Of a stretch of 64,000 bases of DNA, positions 10,275 through 23,900 are shown one piece after another. The stretch covers positions 123,725 to 187,724 of the forward strand of contig VXBA01006131.1 of assembly GCA_013399895.1 (NCBI GenBank), written 5' to 3'. The notes beneath the pieces are model-generated. The model was not told where the DNA came from. It did no database searches and saw only the letters and a program-made list of their open reading frames with translations. A program made the translations under genes and the position numbers. Each line of letters opens with the position of its first letter. Within the stretch, counting starts at the first letter, position 1. The stretch is from Serilophus lunatus. Its lineage: Eukaryota > Chordata > Aves > Passeriformes > Eurylaimidae.

Positions 10275-12075
10275 TGAACAAACAACCCAAACATCCCCCT
10301 TTCCCCACAGAAAAAAACCCGATACTTAAACCCATAACATAATGACACAAATTTCTAAATGTTTGTCTTCAATTTGCATAAGGCACTGCAGTACTAAGAC
10401 TCATTTTGAAGATGCAATCCTTGGTAAATACTTAATTTCCATTGTCTTCAAAAGTTTCCATTTGCCGAAGGCAGATTTTTCATGATAGTGGAGTTAAGTA
10501 TTATTACAAGACCTGGTCTATAGAGAATGAGGGAGATATGCTTTTTTATGCTTTTACAGATTTCTGTGTTACAGTGTTCAACTGAAATGGATTGTAGGGG
10601 AACAAGAAAATGGGAAATAAAAATGCAGATGGGTAAGGGATTTAATGAAAAAAAGTGTGTGAAGATATTCCTTCTGACTGGCTCCAATCTCAGAGCTGTC
10701 TGAGGCATGAGTTGTGTATTTGGAGAGAGGGAAAAGTCAGGGGAAAAGGAGAAAAATGAATATTATACTAAGTGTTGCTATTGTATTCTTAGTTAAGGAC
10801 TAAAGTGTACATAGGCTGTATGAAGAGGTAAAGCCGATCAGGAAAAAGAAAGTTTGCATGACAAGGGTAAAGAATGATACAAATCGAAGTCAGCTAAATC
10901 ATTCATTAAGCTGTACAAAGCCTGGACTATTGAGTAGAACAAAAATACAGATTGCTGTAAATAGTTTGAGGCTCCCAGCACTAGTCTGACCAGGTTTGAG
11001 AAGACTTCTGGTTTGAATCTGTGTCTCAAGCGAATTAGCATCATTTTGTCACACTGGTCTCAGAATTAGAAAACATTGTGGTATCCATGCAGGAGGCAAG
11101 GAAAAGGACAGGGGGAAACTTAGCTCCAAAGAGAAGTCCTTATCATAAAGCAGAACCTTTTTTCATTTTTGAAAGGTGTGAGATCCTGAATTATTTGGGT
11201 GGGAATAAACCAGTTAGTGTGTGTGTGTGTGTGTGCGTGTGCGTGTGTGCGTGTGCGTGTGTGCGTGTGCGTGTGTGCGTGTGCGTGTGTGCGTGTGCGT
11301 GTGTGCGTGTGCGTGTGTGCGTGTGCGTGTGTGCGTGTGCGTGTGTGCGTGTGCGTGTGTGCGTGTGCGTGTGTGTGAGAGAGAGAGAGAGAGAGTGTGT
11401 GTGTCTGTGTGATTGAGTGTGTGTGTGCGCGTGTCTCTGTGTCTGTGTTGGGGAAGGGCCCAGCCTTCCTTCTTCTTCTTTCTTCACTGTTTTAACCTCT
11501 CTTTCTTTCTTTATTATTTTCTTTACTCTTTTGGGTAACAAATCTGATGGGTTACTAAGCTTTGTGTTGGGTGCTTTGGGTTGAATGTTTTTGCCTTGGT
11601 TGTATGTTACTCTAAAAACATTTTGTAGAAATATTTTAATCTCATTAAATTAAATCTCTTGGGGAAGGACATTACCATTTTCTCTTTACATGACTTTGAG
11701 ATAATAATGAACTAAAGGCTTTGCAAAAGTTCAGTTAAGTGAAATCTTTTGAAGCCCTAAATATATTTTTAAAAATAATATTCCCAGGTAATCTGGTGGT
11801 TTTGGGACTGGGGTGTTATAAAAGGTAAAAAGAAACCTACATTTGTAGATGTATACATTGATAGATCATACACTGCTTACCTTGTCTACTTTACACTCCT
11901 TTCCTGTTTTCTTTTTGTTTGGTGGATTTTTGAAAATATTTTCCCTGGTAGTGAGATAACTTATTGCAATTTATAAAAGCATTCAAAAATAAAGAGTGAA
12001 TCTTCAGAAATTAAATTATTTATGTCCCTTGTATTCTATTGATTCTCATTTGCTATAGTGCATTTAACATGCATT
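10275..12075. other. Intergenic region, no gene recognised
   Basis: This is AT-rich intergenic DNA holding the large GT microsatellite described separately. The open frames overlapping that microsatellite are artefacts of the simple repeat. Nothing else was recognised. Confidence 0.6.
11216..11436. repeat. GT/GC microsatellite with 14-base higher-order period
   Basis: A pure GT run leads into a regular alternation of GTGTGC and GTGTGTGC. The GC dinucleotides fall at spacings 6, 8, 6, 8... from 11236 to 11368, a 14-base unit repeated about 9.5 times. It continues as GT, then (GA)n at about 11377-11395, then imperfect GT. Alternating purine-pyrimidine sequence of this kind favours Z-DNA. Confidence 0.95.
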
Positions 12076-12640
12076 TGTAATGAGTTAACCTTAGCTGGAT
12101 GCCAGGTGCCCACAGTCACTCTAACCCATCTCTCCCCCACCCAGCCAGGCAGAAGGAAAAAGAATGAGATGGTAAACAACTCGTGGGTTGGGATAAGGAA
12201 GTTTACTAGAAGCAGAAGCAAAAGCAAAGCTTGCGTGCCAAAAGCAAAGCAAAACAGAAATCTAATCTCTGCTTCTCAGCAACAGCGATGACTGGCGATA
12301 TCCAGAGAAGTAGGGCTTCAACACGCGTAGTGGTTTCTCAGTGGGCCACCATTGGAAATAGTGGATGCCCCCCTACTTCCTGCTCCTCTTTAGCTTTTAT
12401 ATCTGAGCTGGCATCATAGGCTATGGAGTATCCCTTTGGTCAGTTTGGGTCAGCTGTCTTACTTGTGTCCCTTCCTAGGATCTTGCCCTCAATTGGGGAA
12501 GGATCGTTAAGAGTCCCAGTGCCGTGCGCAGCAGTAGTCAAAATACTGGTGAGTTATCAACACCCTACTAGCCACCAATGCAAAGCACAGCACTGTGAGG
12601 GCTGCTATGAGGAAATGGACAAAGCAATTTCAGATAGACT
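12076..12640 (-). mobile_element. Avian ERVL-class solo LTR
   Basis: I recognise this as the widespread avian ERVL-type LTR, lying on the minus strand. The U3 carries the characteristic block around TGACCCAAACTG / CCAAAGGGATA (about 12432-12455). A TATA box (ATATAAAAG) lies at about 12394-12402. An R segment with CACTACGCGTG follows near 12330, and a U5 with CCCAACCCACGAG lies near 12178-12190. The end matching GGTTAA...ACA is at about 12076. The outer U3 end is diverged, so the right edge is approximate. No internal retroviral genes flank it, which fits a solo LTR left by LTR-LTR recombination. It is non-coding. Confidence 0.8.
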
Positions 12641-15600
12641 TCACTATTGTTCTTGATTGCATGTGGTAACACCTCAGGTTTTAAGTTCTTTCCATAATCA
12701 TAAGACATTTTGAATGATAAAATTATCTTAATTTAGTATCTAACAGTAACATCTGACACCATCTAACTCAAGCATAGAGAAAATGTACTTTAGGGGAAAA
12801 TCACCTTTGTTTAGAGGGTTTAAATGTGATCTATTTCTCATTTTCTTTATGTAAATACTTATTATTAAAGTAAGGAAATTACTCTGTGAAAAGTCTAAGG
12901 AATATTTTGGTTAAATTTTGGCATCTTGTTAAGGACAAGAAGTCCAGGGACTCTTCTAACACAAACGAAGCCTTAGTAATAAAAACTTTATTGAAGTGTT
13001 GCACTGCATGGACTAAGTTAACTTGAAACCAACAATTTTATCTTTTCATAATGTTTTTTTCCTTTGGTAACTTTGAGAATTTGTTTTCTCTATTTCTGTT
13101 CTTTGTCCATTCTATTCAGTTTACAGGACTCTGGTGTGTTGCTGCTCTTAAAACTGGAGGGAAAAAAGGCCAAATAAAGCTGTGTGATTGCAGAAAACCC
13201 CAGTCCCTTTGGCAAACTATGCAAGACTTCAGGATTCAAACCTAGAAGATTTCTGTGTGGCTAGCACTCTAAGACAAGTTTCCTTTGAATATTAATGATA
13301 CTGAAAAAAAACAGTAATATGTCTTTTGAGAAGCCCACTCTCTGTGTCCAGAAACGTGATCCTGCACCACTGCTATTAGATTTAATGCAAAAATATCTGT
13401 AAGCCAACATTTCTGAACATGTCATATCCTTGGTGAGGTGGAATATCAGAGTGTAGGGGAATGAGAAATACCTTTGAGAAACGTATGAATTGGTGTGAAA
13501 CTTCTTCTTTGGTGTAAGAGTGAGGAGTAGTATTGGAAACCATAGGTTTTCTCAGATTGTGTTCACATATAAAGGTTTAGAGAGAAACTCTAAAAATTTA
13601 TATTCTCTGAAAGAAAGTAATCTGGAACTGGTATTTGAAAAAAAATTAATTTTGTTCATGTATTTAATGTTGTCGTGGTAAATTAGACACCTAGTTCAGT
13701 GCATGGTGCACCGATCTGGACCCAAAATCCATGTTTCTGTGAACTGGATGGATATAGGTAGCAAACAAAATGTTTTCTGAGGCAGAAGGCTTAAGAAGTA
13801 ATGCTGTGCTAAAGCATTTTTGATGCCTTATTAGCAGCTTTCTGTAGTGTGTGAAGAAACATAATGTACTATTTGCAACACTTTCCAAGGCATATCTTGA
13901 TGTGAAAGAAGGAACTGACATTTACTGTGAAAAGTAAAGTCTTTATTTAGATAGAGAAAGTGTTAAAATATCTGAAGCATGGTGCTTACAAACCTTTTTT
14001 CTATTCACTTAGGCACTTCAGTGCTTTTCTGCTAGAAGTGCATCTGCCCCTTTGGCAATGGGTGTGAATAAGAAAGGATTGCTCAAATTCACCATTATAG
14101 ATATTCATTGAGACTGATAACATAGAAAGCTAAAGTTTATTAAAACAGTGCAGTTTTGTACAACCAGTTGAAACAGTTTGGGAAACCAGGGGAAAAGTCA
14201 AATAAATGAACAATATTGCTTTCTTGATAATATATAGGTATACATACACGCAGGAAGAAATTCTTTATTGTTAGAGTGGTGAGACACTGGAACGGATTGC
14301 CAAGAGAAGTGGAGGTTGCCTCATCCTTCAAAGTGTTCAAGACCAGGTTGGATGGGGTTTTGAACAATACAGTCTAGTGGAAGATATCTCTGCCTGTGTC
14401 AGGGGGCAGTTGGAACCAGATGATCTTTAAGGTTCTCTTCTACACAAACCCTTCTATAAGCCTAAGATGCACACAAGCATATATTTGTATATCAACGCAC
14501 TGCATATAATGTTCTGTGCTGCATGTCTGTTAAGCTGTATCTCATCACAAGAAGAGCTTTGCAGAGATGTTACTTGATTTTTGGGGCCAGAAAAATGAAT
14601 GTTTATGCTTGCTACTTGTAAGAAATAATATTAAAAAATGTCAATAGTTTCATAATTTTTGATCTGTGTTAGCAAAGCTGACAAAAAACAGTGACCCATA
14701 GCTGATCTCATCTATTGCAGGTGTGAGCTGCACAGCTGGGTAACATTCCTGACTGTCACATTCGAATTTTCATAAAAGCAATTCTATGTCCTGTACTGTC
14801 ACACTGGACCTGAACTGAACAGGTGATTCTGAGCATGAGAAGAGGAAATGATTTGATGACAAAGAAGCTTCAGTCTTCTAAGGCACTAGTAGACTTATAA
14901 AAAAACCCTCAGATACAGAAAAATGATACGAGGGCAGCCTTCTGTAAACTGGAAATGATGATGGAGTAAAATAGCATAAAGTGGAGTAAATGGCTGCTAT
15001 TGAAGCCAAATGAAGAAAACAAGGACAGAGAAAAAGATATTATGTTGCTCCCCACATAATATAATATAAACTTTAAAAAGATATTGTCATCCTTTAAAGT
15101 TACTTCCTTTCGGACATTGAGTACAAGATTATATCTGTCCCCTTCCAAGAACAAGAAAGACCAGGCTTTTACCTGTCTTCTCAGGATTGCTGAAAACAAA
15201 CTTGTGAGAATTAGTGTTTCAGTTTTCCTATTGAAGTGGCACCCAGTCAGCAGCAGAAGGTGAAAGCATACACATCAGAATCTAATCTTGCCCTTTCAGA
15301 ATAGTAACTGATACAGTATCCTGCTGCACTTAGTGGGGTTTTAAGCGCTCTCTAGAAACTTGGACCATTCTAAATTACAGGAAGTCAGTACTACTCTGAA
15401 AAATGGCAATTCCTTAATAGCATGCTGATTGTTGCATGTATTCTAAAAGTAGAGTTAATACTGGGTTGACAGTGCATGAAATTTAATGTTAAGTAACACA
15501 AAACAGAGTAAGAGTACAAGATATCATACAGGTCACAGAATTCGATCCTTCACAATTTTAGTTTGGCAAGTAGTAGAGAATTTTCAAGTGAAATTAATCT

Positions 15601-18600
15601 CATCAAAGTCAGAAATCTAGGTCTAAGCCAGTTATGTAGACTTCCTCCATGCCTAATGAAGAGAGAGGAACTTTAGGGGAGAAATCCTGCACCAGAATTG
15701 TCTATCTGTAAACAAACAATCTACTTTGGTCTAGACACTTCAGCTTCAAATGTAAGGTGAATCTTGAGCCTATAATGAATCACAGAAATTTCTGCCTACA
15801 CAATGATCACCATCAAACAAAAAATATTAGCCAATAAAAGAACTAACTCCCTGAAAGAAAAGTGAAAAAGAAGAAAGCAAGATTTGAAGTAATAATCACG
15901 TTACTGGTCCTAGCGTCTTGGAGATATTTATTGAGTGAATGTTTGAGAGAACTATCAAAGATTTAAGAAATATTTTAGAAATTAAAAGGGAAGATATTTC
16001 AGATTAAATTATTTCATATATAATGGGGGGGAAGATAAAATTTTAGCAGTAAGTTTATATTTATTGAATTAAAAATTAGATTCTCGGAGCTGATAGAAAT
16101 CTGGGTATGTGTGTTTTACATGTCTGCGACTAAAGAAAGTCTCATATGCAATTTACATAAGGAAGTGTTCAAAAAATATTGCAGAGTGTGAAAAAATTAT
16201 GAAAGATTAAATATTTATTTCAAAATATATATACTGTAAAACTGCATTGCCCCCAGAGAGATTAAGTACAATTTTATTTATGTACATTGGTTTAATAATT
16301 TTTGTTAATGAGAAATTGACAAGAAAGCTTGAAAACCTTCTCTAACAGGAAAGATGACTTACAGAGTGTGAGAGAATGTTTCATATATTTGAATCTTGAT
16401 CCAATGACCATTTGTAAGTGTGCTGGAAGTTTCTGTACTTCGAGTAATCTGTCTGTACAAACAAGCTACTCACCCTACTTTAAGTTGTCTTTATTATCAG
16501 TGGCATGAGTATTGCTCTCTTTTTTCATTTTAAAATGAATTTTAAAGATTATCCTTCATTCCTGGGTGAAACACAAATCTAAAAGAGATCAACTTTACAT
16601 TTGTAATTCTGTTACTAGCAAAAAGAGTGCTATTGAAGTTTCGGGCTAGCAATCAGAATTTTTCTTTCAATAGTGTTTGTGATTACTGTTTGTGTTTTGA
16701 TGAAATTTTATACAATATCAGTAGAAAATCCAGGATTTGATTCAATTTTGGAACAGGAAACTGAGCTATAAAACTTGCAGCTCTATTATAAAATTTTGTA
16801 ATGTATTCTTTTTAGATATAGTCTTCTTTTAAACCTTTAACAAAAAGCAGAGAGATGGTGAGTTGGTGAATAGTCTGGATAGAAGGAGAAGACAGGATGA
16901 CAGAATGCAAGAGAGACAGACTCTGAGGTTATGGCCCTTTTTCTTTTTTTACAGCAACTCAGTATGCAGCAGTGTCTTACACCTTATTGTTACAAGACAC
17001 TGACCTGTTGTAAAGTAAGGAATTAAATGTTTCTAAACTTGCTAGTAGGTCTGACTGCCTTTTAGAAAATGGTACTTTCAGAATGCTCCTATTTAGTGAA
17101 ACTATTTCAAATGGACCAGTTGCAAACCAAGAAAGGGCATAAACTCTAAACTGCCACTTTATTCATAGTTTTTTGATCAAATTCCCTGTTTTAACAACAT
17201 TTCAGGCCCATTTTCAGTTGTAAATAAAGCTATGACTTAATTTAAAAAAATATCTATGACTCTATTGCTCCATTAGTTTCCCAAGCCGTGAAGAACACTT
17301 GATCTTAACAGAAAAAAACCTGTCCATTTTCCCTTCATTTTTTTTTGGGGGGGTGGGGTAGGTTAGTTCCTAACGTGGAGTTGAAGAGATGAGTAGCAAT
17401 AGAAGAAGTTTTGTAGAGAATGTCACCAGTTTAACTGTAGTATGTCATAGCAGCCAATTTGAAACCCAGAGTAAGGAGACCAAATAATGTGCTGCTGCTC
17501 AAGATCAGTGATCTTATGATGATTTGCCTTATTGGTGAGCATGTAGATGAGGAAGCAACAGCCAACATGGCAGAGAATAATTTCACAGAATATGGATAAC
17601 AGAGCTACAAGCTTGGTCTACTTCATGTTTGGTATCAAAGGGTAGAATATCTGTTTTAATTATGTTTATCTTCTGATACTTTGACTTTCACATGAATAGA
17701 AGATAACTAGTAAACAGTCCTGCCCCAGGCTTGAAGTCTGCTTTTCAGATCCACACTGCTTAGGTGGAGTGTAAAGACTTGTGTTAAACATCATATTTCC
17801 AGGGGCCCAAGCTCAGCCTCTGGAATTTAAAGATTAGCAAGTCCAACCCTTTTACTTATGAGTGGATATCAAGGCATTGCCTGAAGAGACACAGTGAATA
17901 AAGAGTAGACAGCAGCATTATATTTTACCTGTTAAGTTTTTCCTTTGTTAAAACCAGCTTCCATTTAGTTCAGATGCTGAAATAAATTTCTCCATAGAAG
18001 ACCTCTATTTTCAGATGCAAATAAAAAATTTTAATAGGAAAACCTTCAGCAATTTTTTTTTACTTGTTAGTGCTTAAATGTCAACATATTCAGATTCTAA
18101 TACAATACTACAATACTCGGAGATGAAGTGTAAGAGTGTTAACTACCCAGAATAAATCTTGAAACTTACACACTGTTACCTGAGGCAATTGTTTCAGAAT
18201 CAGTAGAAATCTTTTTGTGTTGAAGCCAAGGCCCATCTTTAAGACAAAGTCAAACCTTCCTTGATCTGGTGTCAAAGCATTCAGAACTTAAAATATCTAT
18301 TTGAGGTTTAAGTATTTACTAGGGACTGCCCAAGACCTTGCACTTAATCCACCAGAAAGGTGCATCAGTATTGCATGTGAGACAAGAGAGCAAAATATAA
18401 ACTCTTGTAAGAAGAAATAGATGAAAATGGTGTGGTCAGAAATGACTGCTGAAGATATTAAAATATTTGATCAAAAATATAACAACTGTGAATATATCTC
18501 CTAATCAATCAGTTGAAAAGAAAGCTATCTGACATCTTAAGCAATAAAGAACAGACTAGAAAAAAACCTGCTTTACTAATGAAGAATTTCCCTTCCATTT

Positions 18601-20025
18601 TAGGCATTGAGAGAAAAAAAGGTCTTCAGGAGTCCTTTTATTTGCAATATATCACCATCTGGTGGAAGTAAAGAGAAAGACAAAACTTTTGAGCAGTTAA
18701 CCTGTTTTGTTAAATGGGAAGATTTAGCTTCCTAGTATTGGTTGACTTCAGTGGGTTTTTGAGGCTTTAGTGCACCTCATCACTTAAAACCATGTAATTT
18801 TCACACTCTATTCAGCTGCTCTATTCAGCTTGTTTTCTTCAGTTATTTAGTTTTTTTGCTTTTTAGGGGCTTAAGGATGTTCTTAAAGCTAAATACACAC
18901 ATCAACATTTCTTAATATATCTGGTCTCTAAGACAAGACAGAATTTTCTACTTGGCAATACAAAATGCTTCAAAATACCCTGCTAAATATCAAGCAAGAT
19001 TTATCGTACAGACTGTAGGCTATTGCTGTATGAATTGGTAGCTCTTTCAAAAAGGGAGCAAGATGTCCTTCTTTGTGTAGCAGGAGTTTCTCCCTCCCCN
19101 TAGGAGCTAAACTTCATTTTGCACTTCATTGAAAATTCATGGGCTACCAGAGTTCACAATATATGCTGATGGTGTTTGTGCTTTCTCTGTAGACACCATG
19201 TTTTTTCTGTATTGTCACCAATAAATGTTAAATACTGCAAGTACAACAAGATTGGAAATAAAATATATATCTATAAAAAAAAATCTTCCTAGAAAAATAA
19301 AAGAGGGAAAAAAGTTCCACACAATTAAGTTGATATTTTTTTTACTGTAGAACCAAATATTCTGCTCTGGAGCTGTTTAGCGGGATCCTTGTTATCTCAC
19401 CAATTATTTTTTGCGATCTGCTAGGCTTGCAAGGTAAATACATAGGAATCATAAAAGTGCACCAGACAACTATTTGGGGAATTGAGGTATGATACCACCA
19501 GATGTTGGGAGATTTGTGGTAGAAAGACCTTAGCAGACTTATAACCAGGCACCTTATGCAGTCTTGTACACAAGCAAGTCAACAAAAGCTTTCCAGGAGT
19601 CTTGCTGAGCTAGGTGACATGGTCAAGGGGCAGCCTGCTTGGCAATTTCTGCTGAAGTTTTAGAAAAACCAGCCAGTCGAGAGAAGTGTGCCAAGGCTAG
19701 CCATCAGATATTTTTTAATGGGAAAAAGTTTTGTTATAACATTTTTACCAGGCCTAATAGCACACTGGATTTAACTGTGGCATTGGCTTTGTAACAACCA
19801 CCCCTTTTACTTGACAGAAGGCTGTGCTCTGGTCTCTAGAAAGCCAGAGGGATTTCAGCTGGCACAGGAGGATGTTTGATGGTGCACAGCTGTTGAGCTC
19901 ATCCAGTGTGCCAGTGGGGAAGAGATCTCAACGGTGATGTTAGGATGTCTCTGTTTAGAGACAACTATGTAATTTAAATTTCAGGATATGAGATATAGAA
20001 AAAGAAATAACCACTCTTTAATTGA
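12641..20025. other. Intergenic region, no gene recognised
   Basis: This is AT-rich intergenic DNA with one CR1 tail (listed) and a lone N at 19100. The long interval 15200-20000 has no open frame of note. I found no gene, RNA gene or further recognisable repeat. Confidence 0.6.
14248..14458 (+). mobile_element. CR1 LINE 3' fragment, sense
   Basis: This is a diverged CR1 3' end. It runs from GAAGAAATTCTTTATTG through GTGAGACACTGGAACGG and GGTTGGATGGGGTT to AGATGATCTTTAAGG, and ends near the position of the ATTCTATG tail, here degraded to CTTCTATAAG. It is heavily 5' truncated and non-coding. Confidence 0.9.
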
Positions 20026-20083
20026 ATATATATAAAATATACATATATAATATATATATATATATATATATAAAACATATATC
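20026..20083. repeat. (TA)n microsatellite
   Basis: This TA-dinucleotide array has short AA and CA interruptions; its longest pure stretch is about 20041-20072. It lies just beside GC-rich block B. Confidence 0.9.
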
Positions 20084-20319
20084 TAAACAAGAGAAACACA
20101 GAGGACACAAGAAAAGCAATATCCAAAACCAAAATGCTAAACAACTTGTAGGGAACAGAAAAAAACGCTGTTCCGTGTTAGAATTGACTAAGTCTCTGAC
20201 CAATCTCTGTGGTCATGGGCAGATGATGGGAGCAGTCCTGGATTCTCTTGGTAAGCTGATGGTGGAGTGGAGGGCGGAAAACAATCCCACTAGCTCTTTG
20301 GGTGGAGAAGAGGGAAGAA

Positions 20320-20870
20320 AAAACTATATGTAGTCGCTCTCCAATGAAGCCAAGCTGAATCCAGGCGGATGGCGGCGGAGCTGCTGCAGACACCTGGAGA
20401 GAGTGACCCAAGCCGCCATCCCTGTCCGAGCCACGTGGCAAAAAAGTGCTCACACTTCCGCGTGTCGGGAAACACGTCATCAGCTGCACCTGCGCAATGC
20501 CAGCCTGGAGTGCCACCGCCTCTAAGCGGTGCGGCGCGGTGTGGCGCGGTGCCACCCCCCCACGTGGCCGTGTCAGCATAGCCTCTTCTCAGGCGGCAGT
20601 CACCGGCATGTGTCACTGTGGGTGACACTGCTCGCTTTGTGTGGAGCAGCCACCACCCTCTCTCTGTGCCGTGGGCCCCCCAAGGGAATGGAAGAGCCCG
20701 GCCTGGTTGACGGCTGCCCCCAAGAAGTGCTGCAGGTTGGGCCCTGTGGGCAGCGTGGCCGTGGCCAGGGAGGGGAAGGCACTCCATGGAAGGTGTAGGG
20801 TGGTGTGGCCCCGCCCGCACCAGGCTGGTCCCCCTCCGCTCGGGACACTGTTGGTATGGGAATGGAAAAA
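20320..20870 (-). mobile_element. GC-rich LTR-like block B (possible LTR)
   Basis: A second GC-rich block of about 0.5 kb lies in AT-rich DNA, with CpG-rich runs of GGTGCGGCGCGG type (about 20527-20552) and two CCACGTGG-like E-box palindromes. It shares with block A, in the same order and strand, the 12-mer gagctgctgcag (20378-20389; 9662-9673 in A) and then ccaagccgccat (20408-20419; 9698-9709 in A). The spacers are 18 and 24 bases. This suggests diverged members of one family. If it is an LTR on the minus strand, the AT-rich U5-like side would extend toward 20100. The TATA-like sequence (catatag, about 20325-20331) is weak and no TG...CA ends were found. Confidence 0.4.
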
Positions 20871-20910
20871 ACAGGCAAAATTTGAAATAACAAAGGAAAA
20901 TGTGGAACAT

Positions 20911-23900
20911 GACTAATGTTCATAATAAGACAAGGAGTCCAATTTACTGGGAACAGAAGTTAGTATTTAAGCCATAGTGCCGAAGACAAAATGGGAAACC
21001 TAAATCCAGTGCAGCTAAAATAACTCAGAAGATTGTACCATTTTATGCCACAGATATTTCGAAAGGCAAGGAACCCAAGTAGGATACTTATACAGCTGAA
21101 TGAATGAATAGAATGGCTGTGTTATAACCGGTATTGCCAGTTTTGTAAGCAACCGTTCATTCTTTTTCAATCACTTGACAATGAGTTTCACATGTTAATT
21201 GGGTCTTGTAATATGAATCCATTTTGGATAGTTTTAAACAGGGTGGATCTAATTTTTGTTTTCAACCTATAATTATGTTAGCCTTTAGAGAATGAAAAAC
21301 AGCATCATTATTTAAGCGAGGGTTTTTTTGACAAATATTCTATGCCTTAATGAGTCATTGTCTCTCCTTTTTAAAAAAACTAATGTGACATGGGTGTATT
21401 ACATTGCTCCATTACCCTAAGTTCTGTTGTGCCACTGAGCATCTGATTGTTTAGAGAAATGCTTTTTTTCTCAAAGATATTCCTGGTGTTCACAATATTT
21501 TTAAAATTGTTGCCTGGCTTTTTTTGTTGTCTCCATGCATTGTGGTTTAATGCTGGTAGGCAGCTAAGCATCATGTAGCCTTCATTCATTCTCCACTGCT
21601 GTGGAATGGGGGAAGAAGAAAGGAAGATTTTACCCAAGAAATTCTGGGGATCAAAATAGTAATTAAAAAAAAATATGTGAAGTATAAGTAGAAGAAGAAA
21701 GATAACAATCACAACTTTAGGTAGACCAATGCCCAGCCAATTCCTCTTTCCCCTTTTTATTGCTAACTATGATGCTATATGGCATCACATGGCATTGTAT
21801 CTTTGTTTAGTTGGGATTGTCTGCCTGTTCTCTCTCTAATTATTGTGCACCTTCAACTTAATCAGTGGTAGGGAAGAGTAAGAAACAGATGTGGCCTCGA
21901 TGCTGTGGAGACACTGTTGAGCAATAGCTATAACATCACTGTGTTATCAGTATTGTTTTAATGAAAGATATAAACTGTAACACTGATTGAGCAGCTATGA
22001 AGAAAGTTTACCCTATTCCAGTTAGGTCCAGTACAGCTTAACTATCGCTGTTGGATATGACTGATGCTCCCCAAAAGTTCTGTACTACGTACAGTACCAA
22101 AAGCACTTTCATACACAGCCTTCAACAAAATAAAAAATGGTTCAAGAAAACACATGATACCTTCCATTCTGTTGTTTATCTGAATTAAGTGCAGGATTGT
22201 TCTGCAGTCTTCTTTTTTACTGCCAGGAAGATTATTTTATTTGTCTTATTTTTAGGCAAAGGTTTAATTTTCCCCTGCTTAAGGTCACAAAATTGGCAAA
22301 CATACCTAGCAATCTACTACTTTTATTTAAAATAAAAACCTACAAATACCACCACTCTGTTCAAAATTCTGTGTCATCCAGTTGCTTCTATGACTTAAGT
22401 AAAGCTTACTGAAACTTATATTTCTAGTTAATGTCACATTTTTAAACTATCTGCTGCCTGGTCTAAATAGCCACAGTCCTTCTGATCTTCTGAAGCCAGT
22501 TTAATTTTTATCTTTGTCCTGCCTGCCTGCAAGTATGACAGCTTGAAGTGAGCCTTATGTTCAGAAAAATGGGTCCTACATTATGTATTTCAGTGGCAGT
22601 GTACAAAAGCTGCTGTTATTTTCCTGTCCACTTTACACCTTTCTATATATGCTTTGCATTCTAAAGTTGTAGTAGGCAAAGTTCAGATGACTAACTGGTG
22701 CTCAGGCATTTTTTATCAGTGAGTAGTGTTCAGGGAATGATAATATATGAAGAATGAAACAGTAAATCGTTGCTTCTGCTTTCCTCTACAAAGTAAACAA
22801 GAGAATTTAATCAAGTCTAAAGCTAGTTTTTCAGTCCCTATTTGAAGACTTAAAAAAGGCAAATAGTCTCACTCCCACCTTCGATCATCTTTTCTGGAGA
22901 CTAATCACCCTAATCAATGAAAATTAGAAATAAACAGTGCAAATTAGAATTTGTCAAGTGTTAATTTGTAGCTATTTGTTTATTATGTGTTTCTTCACTA
23001 GATTAAGTATTATCCTTAGTATCCAGTAATTTTTATCTCTTAAAATAACTTACACATGTAATTTAAAATATAGCTTGGTTTTTTTTTTTCCTTCTCTCCA
23101 TATTTACTGTAAGAAATGTTTCATTCCCAAATCAGAGATTATTTTCTGCACAATCAAATACAATTTTTTGAGAAACAGTGATCTGAGGGAATGGAGGGTA
23201 TGAAATAAGATGAACCAGCTGTAGCAGTGGAACACTTGGGTATGTCCAGGAGAAGGGCGTCAGTAGTCTGGTGGCAATGGAGAGAGTCTGGGTCTTTGAG
23301 TATGAAGACAACGGTTGAAGAGTCCATGTGTACTTGATTTTACTGGGTGGACAGGAAAACGGAACATGAATGTGAATTTTCAGAAATTTGGCCTTAGATG
23401 CGAGGCTGGAAAAGGTCAGTGATGTTTCGTGAATAGTGTGAATGTGCTAGATTACTCCTCTCTTGACGCCCATAGGATTTCATAGTCTCTCTGTGGACCA
23501 TTGCTGCTCCTAAATGAAACTCCACCTCTTTCTCCTCTTCTTCACAAGCTGGCAGAAAATGAAGGCTGCAGAGGCATAAAATGTTCCTGATGGGATTAGA
23601 CACCTGAACTGAAAATAACGAATAGGAAGACTTTATAATTTCCTCTGTCCCTAAACAAGAGAGAGGTAAGAGCATACCCTTTCACATTTCTGTGTAAGGA
23701 AGTGAATGATTCTGGAGACTGTTGCTGCCTCGTACTGGAGAAGTCAACCTATTCATTTATTTATGAATGTTTATCTGCAACAATAAAACTGTACACTAGA
23801 GCAATAACAGTGGGCCTCCTGCATATTTGTCTCAATTCTTTGTCCTTTATTGATACATACATTAAAGCAAAAAAGAATATATTTTCAAACCCGCATGCCC

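Noticed and set aside
11216..11436. Regularly spaced repeats resembling a CRISPR array
   Set aside because: The period is 14 bases with no unique spacers; it is a vertebrate microsatellite.
11078..11541. Open frames of Cys/Val/Arg or His/Thr/Arg repeats
   Set aside because: They are translations of the GT/GC microsatellite and not genes.
9005..20910. Blocks A and B as the two LTRs of a single provirus about 10 kb long
   Set aside because: They are too different from each other, and the 10 kb between them has no gag, pol or env-like frame and contains unrelated repeats.
20369..20916. Overlapping open frames of about 70-206 codons on both strands
   Set aside because: They lie in the GC-rich CpG block B with low stop density, and no recognisable protein results.
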